This document shows positions 60,834 to 63,234 of a stretch of 63,234 nucleotides of DNA, piece after piece (position 1 is the stretch's first letter; each line of letters begins with the position of its first letter). The translations under genes were made by a program, and so were the position numbers. Below the pieces are notes generated by a model. It worked only from the letters and a program-made list of their open reading frames with translations. It had not been told where the DNA came from and searched no databases. Source of the DNA: Heterostelium multicystogenum (lineage: Eukaryota; Evosea; Eumycetozoa; Acytosteliales; Acytosteliaceae); NCBI GenBank assembly GCA_003667245.1, contig RCNN01000187.1, positions 1 to 63,234 on the forward strand. The letters are read 5' to 3'.

Positions 60834-61593
60834 TTAGATGGTGGAGTAGGTAGTGATGTTCTTCTTGGTTTCGACGACGACCAATGATCCGTTGGTGGGT
60901 CTGGTGGCAGTGTCGCTTGACCATTGGTAGAGCTTGTCAGCAACCTCCTCAAGTGGAGTCCAGTCGTCGTATGGACCTGGCATGTATTGTCTATTGCTTG
61001 GAGTGTCGAGAGTAACTGGAAGAATACCCAATGAAGCTGATCCGCTGAGCTCTGGGGTCTCGGCCAATGACTTGACGAGGTGGTGAGTGGCGGCCTTGGA
61101 GATACCGTATCCAATCATACCTGGAGTTGGTACGGTGGCAGACTTGGCACCAGTCAAAACGACGACACCACCATTGTTGAGGAGCTTACCGGCCAAGTAA
61201 GCAGTGGCAACGGCTGAACTCAAATTGAAATCCAACATCTTTTGGACACTGGAGAAGTAGTCATCGGAGACGATGCTACCTCCGACCCATCCACCAGCAG
61301 CACAGATGATACTGTCGACCTCTGTTATTAATAAAGATAGATCAAAGCATGAATATCGACAAGCTATAGACTTGATTGAGCCCCATCGTATGGCTACTTA
61401 CTAGTTGAACCCAAGACAGTCAAAACTCTCTTAACCTCTTGCTCGTTGGAGCTGGTGATTGCAACTGATTGGGTGGCATTTGTGTTGTCACGGAAATCAA
61501 CAGAGATGGTGCTCCATCCTTTGACTTGAAAAGATTGACAATAGCAGAACCCAACGATCCGCTACCACCGAAAACCAAAACACTCTTTGTCAT
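60834..61593 (-). CDS. qdpr: Dihydropteridine reductase (short-chain dehydrogenase)
   Basis: About 235 aa. The ATG at 61593 begins MTKSVLVFGGSGSLGSAIV, the NADH-binding Gly motif. Then come ICAAGGWVGGSI, LTGAKSATVPTPGMIGYGIS, KAATHHLVKSLA (Tyr-x3-Lys catalytic pair in GYGISK) and LGILPVTLDTPSNR, all matching animal QDPR. It regenerates tetrahydropterin from quinonoid dihydropterin; in Dictyostelium it serves the abundant isomer dictyopterin and phenylalanine hydroxylation. One intron lies at about 61323-61399 (gtaagt..aacag), and frame breaks fall near 61240 and 61500. Confidence 0.93.
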
Positions 61594-62040
61594 CTTGTTG
61601 CTTAATATATATAAAATGTCTATCAAATTTAAATTAATGAATGTTGCCAAATCAATTTGTTGAACACACAGCTCCTGAAACAGAACTCAAAATAGTTGAT
61701 CAGAAAAATTAGAATTTTTCACTGAGATTTCCTTCTAGAACACAAATAAACAGAACCATACCTACAGATGGAAGCAAAATATCCAATCATTGATCAAGTT
61801 TTATATCTCTGTTGTGGAAGAGAAGCTTCACATTCGATTGCCTCAAATCAGATCTGATTGACTTTGTTAACCTATCTTGAGAAGATACAGAGGTCATCTA
61901 AAGTTAGTCACATATATAAACAGTCAGACTGCTGACAGAATGAATAGTGAAAACAAGAATTCGAGCTTTGTTTTGTTGAGTAGAGATTTGATTATTTTAA
62001 AACTTTTTATTCAAACTATCATAAGATGTAAGTGTTTAGT
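61594..62040. other. Intergenic region
   Basis: About 450 bp between the reductase start and the RPS11 stop. AT-rich, no ORF or RNA gene recognised. Confidence 0.5.
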
Positions 62041-63174
62041 TCACTTCTTTAGAAAGCCTTGAATTGCTTCTTGGAGGCAAGCAGATTGGTCGTGCTTGAT
62101 GACGTTGAACTTGACGGTCTTGGCGAGTGGACGGCATTGACCGATGGTTACGGAGTCACCATCCTTGATGTTGAAAGCTGGGGAAGCGTGGGCAGCAATG
62201 TTGGAGTGTCTCTTCTCGAAACGGTTGTACTTCTTGATGTAATGGAGGTAGTCTCTACGCATGACGATGGTTCTTCTCATCTTAGTTGAGACGACAACAC
62301 CCCTTCAAGATGGTTCCACGGATGGAAACGTTAGAGGTGAATGGACACTTCTTGTCGACGTAGGTACCTTCGATGGCATCCTTTGGGTTTGGTAACCGAG
62401 ACCAATGGACTTGTAGTATCTGATACCTTCCTTACCCTTGACGGTCTTGGATTGGACCTTTTTGTTGAAAGTTACCAATTGCTTTTGGAAGCTTTTTTTG
62501 CCTATGAGTGGAGTAAAAACGATGGATATCATTAGTTTATTATTCTTGATGAGATAGAAGATTATCATCACAGGATTTTAGTTCAATCGAAACATCGTTA
62601 TCTTATCTACATTTCATTTTGCACGAATAGATGGTTTTAGATTTGTTTAGTTAGGCAGTTTAGTTATTCGTTAGTCTATTGTATGATTCGTTATTATGCT
62701 GATTTATGTTACTATGTGACGATCAAAGGCCTCGTTTTCGTATTTCAATTCCAATTTTTTGGTTGATTTACTATTTTAAAAATTTACGAAAATTTGCTAT
62801 AGATTGCTATTATTGTGTTTTGTTGCCATTGTGACTATAAGTAGTTGTTATATTCTGTTTGTTGGTGAATTCGACTATTTTTTCTCTATTTGGGTTATTA
62901 TGCATTATTTTTGGAAAGCCATTATTTGTATTATATGTACACTCGCTAATAGATCGATCAAAATGTAGTTGATTCAGTGATGTTAATTGATCTAAAACTA
63001 ACTAAACTAACTAAACTAAACTAAACCTAAAGTCTTTTTTAAATACAAAAGTTTCTATTCTAAATACAAAGTAGGTAGTAAGAGATATGAATGATGATAT
63101 CGACTAGAATACTGATGATAATTCTAATTATATTTATTATTCAAATGAAATAAACATACTTGGACATCAGCCAT
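62041..63174 (-). CDS. rps11: 40S ribosomal protein S11 (uS17)
   Basis: About 155 aa. Exon 1 (63160-63174) is only MADVQ; exon 2 (62041-62501) continues [100 protein letters not shown] and ends GFLKK. This matches human RPS11 throughout; uS17 binds 18S rRNA in the small-subunit body. Frame breaks in homopolymers (A7 at about 62493, near 62380, and CCCC near 62300) show that even this essential gene carries sequence errors. The intron (62502-63159, gtatgt..catag) is 658 bp, far longer than all others in the window. Confidence 0.95.
62502..63159 (-). other. Unusually long first intron of rps11
   Basis: 658 bp, GT..AG, interrupting after codon 5. AT-rich with a CTAAA/TTTAG tandem stretch (62994-63030). 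I looked for a C/D-box snoRNA; one GTGATGA-like C box occurs near 62572-62566 on the minus strand, but no matching D box was found. Confidence 0.6.
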
Positions 63175-63234
63175 TTTATAAATCTCTAACTCTTTTAAAG
63201 GGGGACAAGTGAGTGACGAAAGAAAAGGAATTAA

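Noticed and set aside
62560..62640. C/D-box snoRNA in the rps11 intron
   Set aside because: A C-box-like GTGATGA is present on the minus strand, but no CTGA box or terminal stem could be found at suitable spacing.
1..63234. CRISPR arrays, bacterial operons, prophage or integrated virus
   Set aside because: No spaced identical repeats, no Shine-Dalgarno or operon structure and no viral structural genes; introns and gene content are eukaryotic throughout.

Overview
The window is a 63 kb piece of a social-amoeba (dictyostelid) nuclear genome. The evidence is AT-rich intergenic DNA and short (about 50-130 bp) AT-rich GT..AG introns. Asn/Gln/Ser homopolymer tracts sit inside conserved proteins. 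The gene set is typical of Amoebozoa: a TSET-type trafficking subunit, neurofibromin, spatacsin, dihydropteridine reductase, EGF/FN3 surface proteins and tandem P450s. Coding DNA looks less AT-extreme than I would expect for D. discoideum, so a group 1-3 relative is plausible; the species is not determined.

Layout, left to right: a partial mitochondrial carrier (-), a small secreted Cys-rich protein (+), a large C2/DENN/WD40 protein (+), two tandem cytochrome P450s (-), a WD40 protein resembling TSET/TPLATE TTRAY subunits (-), di-N-acetylchitobiase (-), an EGF/FN3 type-I surface protein (-), a secreted beta-amylase (+), a CCCH-finger protein with a prion-like Q/N/G/Y domain (+), spatacsin/SPG11 (+, 9.7 kb), and a BED-finger fragment interrupted by a tRNA-derived SINE-like element. 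There follow tRNA-Gln(UUG) (-), a divergent actin-related protein (+), neurofibromin/NF1 (-, 7.8 kb), two unrecognised small genes (-), a LUD-domain protein (+), a charged rRNA-processing-like protein (-), an LRR/coiled-coil/Rho-like pseudo-GTPase fusion (+), a NUDT5-like Nudix hydrolase (-), dihydropteridine reductase (-) and ribosomal protein S11/uS17 (-).

Nearly every conserved gene needs one or more single-base frame corrections, very often in A or T homopolymers, and this includes RPS11 and NF1. I read this as residual sequencing error in a draft assembly, not as mass pseudogenisation. Coordinates are given as overall gene spans, with introns where splice sites could be read.

Functional themes: endomembrane traffic (DENN Rab-GEF, TSET subunit, spatacsin, and NF1, which limits macropinocytosis in dictyostelids) and digestion of food polymers (chitobiase, beta-amylase). 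The most novel-looking items are the LRR/pseudo-GTPase fusion at 58-59.7 kb and the SINE-like retroelement beside tRNA-Gln at 40.0-40.4 kb.
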